Assembly: GCA_944385305.1 (NCBI GenBank)
Contig: CALWWS010000249.1
Location: 1 to 7,815, forward strand
DNA: 7,815 nucleotides
Direction of reading: 5' to 3'
Source: an uncultured Oscillospiraceae bacterium
GTDB lineage: Bacteria > Bacillota > Clostridia > Oscillospirales > Oscillospiraceae
Of the stretch, positions 1 through 5,840 are shown one piece after another. The stretch's first letter is position 1; every line of letters starts with the position of its first letter. The notes under the pieces are model-generated. The model was not told where the DNA came from, did not search any database, and saw only the letters and a list, made by a program, of their open reading frames with translations. Made by a program: the position numbers and the translations under genes.

Positions 1-728
<728 letters not shown>

Positions 729-754
729 GGGTTTGTTCACCTTTCTTATTTCCA

Positions 755-771
755 GTCCGCCGCAGGCGGAC
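755..771 (-). other. Perfect 7-bp hairpin in the secA 5' leader
   Basis: GTCCGCC-GCA-GGCGGAC reads as a perfect inverted repeat with a three-base loop. It lies within the predicted secA leader, between the predicted transcription start (near 796) and the ribosome binding site, which begins about 10 bases after it. No T tract follows on the secA strand, so it is not a terminator. It might protect the mRNA 5' end or influence translation, but no function can be shown from the sequence. Confidence 0.5.
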
Positions 772-802
772 GGTTGTGCGGGGAATTTTCATCCAGTGTC
801 CT

Positions 803-811
803 AGTATACCA
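803..811 (-). promoter_or_regulatory. Probable secA promoter, extended -10
   Basis: On the minus strand this reads TGG-TATACT, an extended -10 (TGn followed by a 5-of-6 match to TATAAT). The position 17 bases further upstream is only a T-rich run (TTTTTT), a poor -35, which fits an extended -10 promoter. Predicted transcription would start near 796, leaving a leader of about 68 bases that holds the hairpin at 755-771. The call rests on motif matching only. Confidence 0.55.
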
Positions 812-825
812 TACCCGCACCCAAT

Positions 826-856
826 AAAAAAGGGGAAATTGTGAACAAACAGCCCC
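826..856 (-). terminator. Weak possible terminator after the YczE-like gene
   Basis: On the minus strand, GGGG (853-856) can pair with CCCC (832-835). An inner TGT/ACA pairing is possible, and a run of six T (826-831) follows directly. The stem is short and broken by an internal loop, so termination would be partial at best. It sits between the end of the YczE-like gene (868) and the secA -10 element. If it does not work, the marR operon would read through into secA. Confidence 0.3.
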
Positions 857-867
857 AGCAGCCCTCT

Positions 868-1527
868 TCAGGCCTGCTCTGTCCGGGCTGCCGGGGAGAA
901 CAGCCGCTCCTCCAGGCCGGGCAGCAGGCGCCCGAAGAGCTTGACCAGCAGCCCCACGCAGGCCGCCGCCACCACGGTGCCCTCCCGCACCCCGGTGAGG
1001 CTGTGGAAGAAAATCAGGGTCAGCACCGCCGCCGCCGCGGAGATGCTCACGTCAAAGGCCACCTTTGTCTTGCCGAAGTCCCGGCGCCACACAATTACAA
1101 TGGAGCGCACAAAGGACTCTCCGGGCAGCATGACCACGTTGGCCAGCACCTCCAGGTAGATGCCAAAGCCCAGCACCACGCACCCCACCGCAAGGGCCAC
1201 CAGCTTGAAGCCGCAGGCCTGGGGGGTGAGCCAGCCCAGGGCCAGCATGGTCAGGTCAATGAAGTACCCAAAGGCCACCGACACCGGGATTTGCAGCAGA
1301 TGCTCCAGGCGGAAGCGGCGGCGCAGAATGACCACCTGCAGCGCCACCAGCAGCAGGCTGAAGACAATGGTGAACTCCCCCAGGGTCCAGGAAAAGCGCA
1401 GGCTGAGCACATAGGGGATGGCCGAGATGGGGGAGGTGCCCAGGCTGGCCTTGGTAATCAGGCTCACCCCTAAAGAGCTGATAAACAGGCCCACCAGAAA
1501 CACCAGATACCGCTTTGCCTTTTCCAT
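868..1527 (-). CDS. YczE/YyaS/YitT-type integral membrane protein (DUF6198-like)
   Basis: This 219-residue protein has about six hydrophobic segments (roughly 7-27, 48-68, 78-98, 107-127, 157-175 and 182-200). Its patches resemble the YczE/YitT-type family (COG2364): ASLGTSPISAIPY at 27-39, GEFT at 50-53, LPGESFVRSI at 134-143, FGKTK at 151-155 and the REGT signature at 180-183. It would sit in the cytoplasmic membrane. No biochemical activity is established for the family as far as I know; a transport or efflux role is only a guess. The ATG overlaps the stop of the MarR gene by one base (TAATG). AGGAGGG at 1537-1543, inside the end of the MarR gene and 9 bases from the ATG, serves as its ribosome binding site, so the two genes are coupled. 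Expression is therefore expected to follow the MarR-controlled promoter. The lysine/arginine-containing N terminus (MEKAKR) fits a cytoplasmic start. Confidence 0.85.
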   Translation of the reverse strand: MEKAKRYLVFLVGLFISSLGVSLITKASLGTSPISAIPYVLSLRFSWTLGEFTIVFSLLLVALQVVILRRRFRLEHLLQIPVSVAFGYFIDLTMLALGWLTPQACGFKLVALAVGCVVLGFGIYLEVLANVVMLPGESFVRSIVIVWRRDFGKTKVAFDVSISAAAAVLTLIFFHSLTGVREGTVVAAACVGLLVKLFGRLLPGLEERLFSPAARTEQA

Positions 1528-1949
1528 TACTCCTGTCCCTCCTCGGTCAAATTGGTATAAATGCGGGTAAACAGCCCCTCAAATTCCTCCCGCTCCCGGG
1601 GGGAAAATCCACGGAAGGCCCTGTCCTCCAGCATCTGGAAGGACTGGGCGGTGCGCTGCTGCATCTGCCTGCCCAGAGGGGTGAGAAACACATGCAGGGA
1701 CCGCCGGTTGCCGTTGAGGGTCCGGCGGGTGATAAGCCCCTTGGCCTCCATCCCCCCCAGCACGGCGGTGAGGGAGGCGGGCTCAATGTAGCAGGCCCTG
1801 GCAATGGCCGTCTGGTTGGCCCCGTCCTCCTCCCCCAGAAAGTCCAGCACCTTGGGCTGGCCCGGGGTCAGACCCGTGCCCCCCAGTCCGGCCAGCAGCT
1901 TTTTGTGCACCGTGGCCTGAACAGCCATCAGCAGATAGTGAAAGGACAT
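1527..1949 (-). CDS. MarR-family transcriptional regulator
   Basis: The chosen start gives 140 residues (MSFHYLLMAVQ...EEGQE), normal for MarR proteins, which are winged-helix dimers that bind short palindromes and often respond to small phenolic or toxic ligands. The winged helix spans about residues 26-93: GLTPGQPKVLDFL, the recognition region ARACYIEPASLTAVLGGMEAKGLI, and the wing ITRRTLNGNRRSLHVFLTPLG. The flanking helices (about 1-22 and 97-135) would form the dimer interface. The frame stays open upstream to an ATG at 2063, but those 38 extra codons run across the promoter and operator and have no ribosome binding site. The ATG at 1949 has AGAGGAGA (1956-1963) at a 6-base spacing. It is the first gene of an operon with the YczE-like protein and is probably autorepressed through the palindrome at 1980-2005. 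The inducing ligand is unknown. Confidence 0.9.
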   Translation of the reverse strand: MSFHYLLMAVQATVHKKLLAGLGGTGLTPGQPKVLDFLGEEDGANQTAIARACYIEPASLTAVLGGMEAKGLITRRTLNGNRRSLHVFLTPLGRQMQQRTAQSFQMLEDRAFRGFSPREREEFEGLFTRIYTNLTEEGQE

Positions 1950-1955
1950 GCGCCG

Positions 1956-1963
1956 TCTCCTCT
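1956..1963 (-). promoter_or_regulatory. Ribosome binding site that fixes the MarR start at 1949
   Basis: AGAGGAGA on the minus strand ends 6 bases before the ATG at 1949. No comparable site precedes the in-frame ATG at 2063, which also lies upstream of the predicted transcription start. Confidence 0.8.
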
Positions 1964-1979
1964 TTCCCAAAATATTAGG

Positions 1980-2005
1980 ATTCTTATTATTAGAATTATA
2001 AGAAT
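1980..2005. promoter_or_regulatory. 26-bp palindrome, probable MarR operator
   Basis: The arms ATTCTTAT (1980-1987) and ATAAGAAT (1998-2005) are exact reverse complements. The inner bases also pair except at two positions, giving 11 of 13 complementary pairs about the centre at 1992/1993. It overlaps the -10 element of the marR promoter (2004-2009) by two bases and covers the predicted start of transcription, so bound regulator would block RNA polymerase. AT-rich palindromes beside the regulator gene are the usual binding sites of MarR proteins. Assignment to this MarR is inferred from position. Confidence 0.7.
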
Positions 2006-2032
2006 AATAGATCCGTCTTTTGGAAAAGTCAA
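2004..2032 (-). promoter_or_regulatory. Promoter of the marR - YczE-like operon
   Basis: On the minus strand, TTGACT (2027-2032) and TATTAT (2004-2009) are separated by exactly 17 bases. Each matches 5 of 6 bases of the sigma-A consensus. Transcription would begin near 1997, inside the palindrome, giving a leader of about 48 bases before the ATG at 1949. A second TATAAT (1995-2000) is present but has no good -35 at the right distance. Confidence 0.7.
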
Positions 2033-2062
2033 GGGCAGGCGACAGCAAATCGCTTTTTTTCA

Positions 2063-2091
2063 TTTACGGACAGGCGGGTAAATGGTAAAAT
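2063..2091 (+). promoter_or_regulatory. Promoter of the lipoprotein - rlmD operon
   Basis: TTTACG (2063-2068, 4 of 6 to the -35 consensus) is followed after 17 bases by TAAAAT (2086-2091, 5 of 6 to the -10). TG at 2083-2084, one base before the -10, makes it an extended -10. Predicted start is near 2098, about 32 bases ahead of the ATG. It is back to back with the marR promoter, about 30 bp from its -35, and lies about 58 bp from the palindrome, so direct repression by that operator is less likely. Confidence 0.6.
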
Positions 2092-2129
2092 AGCGCTGTA
2101 ACTCTCTGCTGAATGAAAAGGAGTATGCA

Positions 2130-2951
2130 ATGAGACGATCTTCCTGCTTTTTCGGGGCGCTGGTTCTGACCCTCACCCTGTGCCTGTCCGCCTGCGACGG
2201 CGCGCCCGCCCCGTCCTCTCCCTCTCCCGACCCCATGTCTACACCCACCGCCAGCCAGACCCCGGCGGCCACCCCCACGCCCACCCCGCCTGCGGAGGCC
2301 GAAAACGAGCCCCCCGTCTGGGGCGACCAGGTGTTTGCCCGGCAGTATACCGCCGGGGACGGCGCCACGGTGATGACGGTAAAGTACACCCTGCCCATGG
2401 TGCAGAATACCGACACCTGCCCCGCCGGACTGGCTATCAACCAGTGGTACAAGGACGAGGGGCAGAGCCGCATGTCCTCCGCCGAGGAGAACTATGAGAT
2501 GGTGGTGGCCGACTACGACGTGTCCGCCGCCGCCGGGCTTACCTTTACCCCCACCACGGAGGAGATGTCCTACACTGTCACCCGCCAGGACGAAAGCGTC
2601 ATCAGCGTGTGCCGGGAGTGGTATGTGAACGGCGGCGGGGCCTATCCCTCGGTCTTCCGCCTGTCTGAGCAGTTTGACGCCGCCACCGGGGCGCAGCTGA
2701 ACTTTGCCCACTTCTTCTCCGACGCCGACGCGGTGCTGGAGCAGGTAACCGACGCTTTCCTGGCCCAGCCGGATCTGAGCCAGGCGGTGGCGGAGGGCGC
2801 TCTCACCCGGGAGGAGATTGCCGCCGCTGTGCAGCCCGAGGACTTCTATCTCACCGACAGCGGGTATGTGTTCTGGATTCAGGGCAACACTCTGCCCGCC
2901 GTCCACTCCCCCGTGGAGGTCACCCTGTCCTACGATGCGCTGGGAGGCTGA
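2130..2951 (+). CDS. Lipoprotein with a C-terminal DUF3298/RsiV-like domain
   Basis: This 273-residue protein has a clear lipoprotein signal peptide: MRRSS, a hydrophobic core at about 7-19, and lipobox LSAC with the lipid-bearing Cys22. A Pro/Thr/Ser-rich tether (about 25-62, repeated TP units) leads to a globular domain. From about residue 80 the pattern recalls the DUF4163/DUF3298 architecture of RsiV and PdaC. It has a YTLPMV-type first strand and an MSYTVTRQDESVISV segment near 136-150. YVNGGGAYPS at 155-164 resembles the family's GGAHP motif, and FDAATGAQL at 172-180 precedes a hydrophobic stretch and the final beta strands. It should sit on the outer face of the membrane. The ligand or partner is unknown; RsiV-type domains bind lysozyme, but that cannot be carried over here. 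AAAAGGAG (2116-2123) lies 6 bases before the ATG. The stop is 7 bases before the methyltransferase gene, so the two are likely co-transcribed. Confidence is high for a lipoprotein and moderate for the domain. Confidence 0.85.
   Translation: MRRSSCFFGALVLTLTLCLSACDGAPAPSSPSPDPMSTPTASQTPAATPTPTPPAEAENEPPVWGDQVFARQYTAGDGATVMTVKYTLPMVQNTDTCPAGLAINQWYKDEGQSRMSSAEENYEMVVADYDVSAAAGLTFTPTTEEMSYTVTRQDESVISVCREWYVNGGGAYPSVFRLSEQFDAATGAQLNFAHFFSDADAVLEQVTDAFLAQPDLSQAVAEGALTREEIAAAVQPEDFYLTDSGYVFWIQGNTLPAVHSPVEVTLSYDALGG
2942..2947 (+). promoter_or_regulatory. Ribosome binding site for the rRNA methyltransferase, inside the lipoprotein gene
   Basis: GGGAGG lies in the last codons of the lipoprotein gene, 11 bases before the ATG at 2959, slightly longer spacing than ideal. 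The frame is open back to 2818, but that upstream part lies wholly inside the lipoprotein gene. Homologous sequence (the TRAM-like domain) begins just after residue 10 counted from 2959, which supports this start. Confidence 0.65.
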
Positions 2952-2958
2952 ATCAGGT

Positions 2959-4338
2959 ATGGCGAAAAATACCGATCTTCCCGCCCCCCAGACAGTCCAC
3001 CGGGTAATTGTCAGCGGCTACTCCAGCGACGGCGACGGGGTAGCCCGCCTCAATGGAATGGTGGTCTTTGTCCAGGGGGGCATCCGGGGGGAGATGTGCG
3101 ACGTACTTATCACCAAGGTGGGCCGCAGCGCCCTGTGGGGCCGGGTGGTGGAGGTGGTCAACCCCTCTCCCGCCCGCATCTTTCCCCAGTGCCTGCACTA
3201 TGCCAAGTGCGGCGGCTGCCAGTTCCGCCACATGAACTACCCCGAGGAGCTGGAGGCCAAGCGCATCCGGGTGGAGGACGCCCTGCGCCGCCTGGGGGGC
3301 GCGGACATCCAGGTGCCGGTGATCCTGGGGGCGGAGCACACCCAGCGCTACCGGAACAAGGCCCAGTATCCCGTCTCCGACGGCCCCAAAATCGGCTTTT
3401 ACCGGGCCCGCTCCCACCAGGTGATCGACGTGGAGGACTGCCTGCTCCAGAGCCACGCCGCCTCCCGGCTGCGCCTGGCGGTGAAGGAGTGGATGGAGAC
3501 CTGGGACATCCCCGCCTATGAGGAGAAAAGCTGCACCGGCCTTGTGCGCCATGTGTTCGTGCGCACCAACCGGCTGGAGCAGTCCCTGTGCTGCCTGCTG
3601 GTCAACGGCAGGCAGGTGCCCCGGGAGGCGGAGCTGGTGGAGGCCCTGCGCGCCGCCGAGCCCGGCCTTGTGGGGGTGGTGCTGGGGATCAATGAAAAGC
3701 ACAACAACGTCATTCTGGGGGACGAGTACCGCACCCTGTGGGGGGATGACTTCCTCTTTGACAATCTGTGCGGCCTGTCCTTCAAGCTCTCCGTGCCCTC
3801 CTTCTACCAGGTCAACCCCGCCCAGACCCAGGTGCTCTATGAAAAGGCCCTGGAGTTTGCCGCCCTCACCGGCACGGAGACCGTCTTTGACCTCTACTGC
3901 GGCATCGGCACCATCAGCCTGGTGCTGGCCCGGCAGGCCGCCCTGGTCTACGGGGCGGAGGTGGTGCCCCAGGCGGTGGAGGACGCAAAGGACAACGCCC
4001 ACCGCAACCACATTGAAAATGCACGCTTCTTCTGCGCCGACGCGGGGGAGGCGGCGGCCCGGCTGGCCGAGCAGGGGGTGCGCCCCCAGGTGGTGTGCGT
4101 GGACCCGCCCCGCAAGGGCCTGGCCCCCCAGGTGGTGGACACCATCGCCGCCATGGCCCCCGCCCGGGTGGTCTATGTCTCCTGCGACCCGGGCACCCTG
4201 GGCCGGGACGTGGGCCGCTTTGCCCAGCACGGCTACACCGTGAGCCAGGCCGTGGCGGTGGACATGTTCCCCCGCACCGCCCATGTGGAGACGGTTGTCA
4301 GTCTGGTCAGAAAAACTCCCGATGGTGATGCCCACTAA
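2959..4338 (+). CDS. rlmD: 23S rRNA (uracil-C5)-methyltransferase, RlmD/RlmCD type
   Basis: This 459-residue, SAM-dependent enzyme would methylate carbon 5 of a uridine in 23S rRNA. An N-terminal TRAM-like RNA-binding domain covers about residues 11-67. Cysteines 78, 84, 87 (C-X5-C-X2-C) and 161 are placed to hold the 4Fe-4S cluster of RlmD-type enzymes. The Rossmann-type catalytic domain has FYQVNPAQTQ at 282-291, the SAM loop DLYCGIGT at 311-318, DPPRKG at 382-387, the catalytic nucleophile Cys409 in SCDPGTLGRD, and the likely general base Glu444 in HVETV. All key residues are present and the length is normal. In Gram-positive bacteria the orthologue RlmCD can modify both U747 and U1939; which site is used here cannot be read from sequence. 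A TrmA-type tRNA target is less likely because of the cluster cysteines and TRAM domain. It is the second gene of the lipoprotein operon, with a 7-base gap. Confidence 0.93.
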   Translation: MAKNTDLPAPQTVHRVIVSGYSSDGDGVARLNGMVVFVQGGIRGEMCDVLITKVGRSALWGRVVEVVNPSPARIFPQCLHYAKCGGCQFRHMNYPEELEAKRIRVEDALRRLGGADIQVPVILGAEHTQRYRNKAQYPVSDGPKIGFYRARSHQVIDVEDCLLQSHAASRLRLAVKEWMETWDIPAYEEKSCTGLVRHVFVRTNRLEQSLCCLLVNGRQVPREAELVEALRAAEPGLVGVVLGINEKHNNVILGDEYRTLWGDDFLFDNLCGLSFKLSVPSFYQVNPAQTQVLYEKALEFAALTGTETVFDLYCGIGTISLVLARQAALVYGAEVVPQAVEDAKDNAHRNHIENARFFCADAGEAAARLAEQGVRPQVVCVDPPRKGLAPQVVDTIAAMAPARVVYVSCDPGTLGRDVGRFAQHGYTVSQAVAVDMFPRTAHVETVVSLVRKTPDGDAH

Positions 4339-4350
4339 AGCCGGACCTTA

Positions 4351-4394
4351 CGGCCTCGCTTTGACAGCGTCTGAGCAAAGGCGACACAAGGCCG
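4351..4394 (+). terminator. Imperfect hairpin after rlmD, possible weak terminator
   Basis: CGGCCT (4351-4356) pairs with AGGCCG (4389-4394). Inside it CGCTTTG (4357-4363) can pair with CAAAGGCG (4376-4383) with one bulged G, while ACACA (4384-4388) is left unpaired. A short T run (4400-4403) follows only after about five bases, so terminator quality is poor. It could instead be a small dispersed palindromic repeat. Confidence 0.3.
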
Positions 4395-4463
4395 CAGAAT
4401 TTTCTCTCGCCCACTTTAAAATCCGAAGCCACACGGATGCAGACTAAATTGTGGGTTAACCTT

Positions 4464-4470
4464 GAAGGGA
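4464..4470 (+). promoter_or_regulatory. Ribosome binding site that fixes the MFS start at 4477
   Basis: GAAGGGA lies 6 bases before ATG 4477. The upstream in-frame TTG at 4462 would place this site inside the gene and has no site of its own, so the ATG is preferred. Confidence 0.65.
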
Positions 4471-4476
4471 ATCATC

Positions 4477-5694
4477 ATGGCAAGACAGAACAATTACAAA
4501 AAAACACTTACAGCCTGCTACCTGGGCTTTGTGACACAGGCGATCTCCGCAAACTTCGCTCCGCTCTTATTTCTGACCTTCAAGAGCACTTACGGGATCA
4601 CCCTTGAAAAAATCGCAATGATTCCCATGGTTTTTTATCTTGCGCAACTGCTCATTGATCTTGCGGCCACCAAATTTGCCGACAAAATCGGATACCGCAC
4701 CTGTGTGGTGGCATCCCAGGTATTATCAGCAGCAGGCCTTGCAGCCATGGCGTTTCTGCCGGATTTGTTATCCCTTCCTTTTGTGGGTATTCTGATTTCG
4801 GTGGTGCTCTATGCCATAGGCAGCGGTCTGACTGAGGTTTTGGTGAGCCCGATTGTGGAGGCCTGTCCCTTTGAAAACAAGGACGGGATGATGAGTCTGC
4901 TGCACTCCTTCTACTGCTGGGGTGCGCTGGGGGTTGTTTTAGGCTCTACCCTCTTTTTTGCTGTCTTCGGCATAGAGCACTGGAGGGTTCTTACGCTTAT
5001 TTGGGCGTTGGTGCCCTTGTATAACACATGGAACTTTATAAGCTGCCCCATTGAACGGCTGGTTGAAGCGGGTAAGAGCATGCGTATCCGCCAGCTGCTC
5101 CGATTGCCGTTATTTTGGCTTATCATTATACTCATGATATGCTCCGGCGCATCCGAGGCAACCATGGCGCAATGGGCATCTGCTTTTACGGAGTCTGCCC
5201 TCGGCGTCTCCAAAGCGGTGGGCGATCTGGCAGGCCCCGGCCTGTTCGCCATGTTTATGGGCATATCCCGCATGCTGTACGGCAAATTCAGCGAGAAGCT
5301 GAATTTGACCAAGGTTATGCTGCTCTGCGGCGCAATGTGCGTCGGCTGTTATCTTCTGGCTTCCCTGTCCGCATCCCCCATTCTCGGACTTACAGGCTGT
5401 GCTCTTTGCGGTTTGGCTGTGGGCATTATGTGGCCGGGCTCTATCAGCATCTCTTCCCAGAAATGTCCAAGAGGCGGTACTGCGATGTTTGCATTCCTGG
5501 CCCTGGCCGGAGATTTGGGCGCTACCGTAAGTCCTGCCATGGTAGGCAGTCTTTCTGACCAGGCTGGCGGCAATCTGAAAGCCGGCCTGCTTGCTGCAAC
5601 GGTATTTCCCGCGGTGCTTGTCATCGGATTGCTGATTCTCAAAAAGAGGGCCACTCCGCTTGAACCGGCGGTGGGCCTGACAGGGCAGCGGTGA
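4477..5694 (+). CDS. Major facilitator superfamily transporter, substrate unknown
   Basis: This 405-residue polytopic membrane protein is normal in size for a 12-helix MFS carrier. Hydrophobic segments recur through its length (about 11-35, 46-64, 76-95, 100-122, 142-164, 170-188, 210-224, 252-268, 278-298, 301-322, 334-356, 368-388). The loop after the second segment reads KFADKIGYR (66-74), matching the MFS motif A pattern G-x3-D-x2-G-x-R in part. A charged central loop (about 193-208) separates the halves. LLHSFYCWGALGVVLG at 141-156 resembles clostridial sugar/fucose-permease-like MFS members (COG0738 type), but the substrate cannot be assigned. By hand count on five 60-base lines, GC is 28-34 of 60, against 46 of 60 in rlmD. 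AAA, TTT and TTG codons are common here and rare in neighbours, suggesting recent acquisition. It appears to be a single-gene unit, closed by the terminator at 5719-5755. Confidence 0.9.
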   Translation: MARQNNYKKTLTACYLGFVTQAISANFAPLLFLTFKSTYGITLEKIAMIPMVFYLAQLLIDLAATKFADKIGYRTCVVASQVLSAAGLAAMAFLPDLLSLPFVGILISVVLYAIGSGLTEVLVSPIVEACPFENKDGMMSLLHSFYCWGALGVVLGSTLFFAVFGIEHWRVLTLIWALVPLYNTWNFISCPIERLVEAGKSMRIRQLLRLPLFWLIIILMICSGASEATMAQWASAFTESALGVSKAVGDLAGPGLFAMFMGISRMLYGKFSEKLNLTKVMLLCGAMCVGCYLLASLSASPILGLTGCALCGLAVGIMWPGSISISSQKCPRGGTAMFAFLALAGDLGATVSPAMVGSLSDQAGGNLKAGLLAATVFPAVLVIGLLILKKRATPLEPAVGLTGQR

Positions 5695-5718
5695 GGCGAC
5701 GGCCCCAAGCCCCGGATT

Positions 5719-5755
5719 GCGGGGGATTCACATTGTGAATCCCCCGCTCTTTTTT
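5719..5755 (+). terminator. Strong intrinsic terminator of the MFS gene
   Basis: The arms GCGGGGGATTCACA (5719-5732) and TGTGAATCCCCCGC (5734-5747) are perfect reverse complements around a single central base. In practice that is a 13-bp stem with a 3-base loop. It is followed by TC and six T (5750-5755). It lies 24 bases after the MFS stop and insulates the next operon. Confidence 0.93.
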
Positions 5756-5774
5756 ATTCCGTCCTCAAAGGGGG

Positions 5775-5803
5775 TTGACAAGCTTCTCTACATCGTGTAG
5801 ACT
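5775..5803 (+). promoter_or_regulatory. Promoter of the BlaI-like / M56 operon
   Basis: TTGACA (5775-5780) is a perfect -35. After a 17-base spacer comes TAGACT (5798-5803), matching 4 of 6 bases of the -10 consensus. Transcription would start near 5810. The first operator covers the spacer end and the first four bases of the -10. Confidence 0.75.
5787..5801. promoter_or_regulatory. BlaI/MecI-type operator 1
   Basis: TCTACA-TCG-TGTAGA is a perfect 6+6 palindrome with a 3-base centre. It contains the TACA/TGTA half-sites known for BlaI, MecI and CopY-type repressors, and it overlaps the -10 element. Confidence 0.85.
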
Positions 5804-5811
5804 AACATTAC

Positions 5812-5826
5812 TCTACAACATGTAGA
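5812..5826. promoter_or_regulatory. BlaI/MecI-type operator 2
   Basis: TCTACA-ACA-TGTAGA has arms identical to operator 1 with a different 3-base centre. Its centre is 25 bp from that of operator 1. It lies just downstream of the predicted transcription start and ends one base before the ribosome binding site (AGGAGGG, 5828-5834). Two tandem sites fit cooperative repression by two dimers. Confidence 0.85.
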
Positions 5827-5840
5827 CAGGAGGGATTTGT

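Larger units (their letters stand above)
4339..4476. other. Intergenic stretch between rlmD and the MFS gene
   Basis: These 138 bases separate a GC-rich gene from an AT-richer one. The left part holds an imperfect hairpin (4351-4394). The right part holds TAAAAT at 4417-4422, a possible -10 without a recognisable -35. It also has a short ATCCG/CGGAT inverted repeat (4421-4425 and 4433-4437). No convincing full promoter for the MFS gene was found, and no ORF or RNA gene was seen. Confidence 0.5.

Noticed and set aside
841..1473. Open frame on the plus strand opposite the YczE-like gene
   Set aside because: The translation is a His/Gln-rich string typical of an antisense frame, while the minus strand shows regular membrane helices and family signatures.
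2064..2906. Open frame on the minus strand across the lipoprotein gene
   Set aside because: The plus strand has a signal peptide with lipobox, a promoter and a ribosome binding site. The minus-strand product is Gly/His-rich with no features.
2953..4335. Long open frame on the minus strand opposite rlmD
   Set aside because: It is rich in His, Gly, Ala and Val with no recognisable domain, and mirrors the codon bias of a clear RlmD-type gene on the other strand. GC-rich genes routinely create such shadow frames.
4361..4389. TTGACA at 4361-4366 as the -35 of an MFS promoter
   Set aside because: The bases 17 downstream (ACACAA) do not resemble a -10 element, and the TTGACA lies inside the hairpin. 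No good promoter could be built from it.
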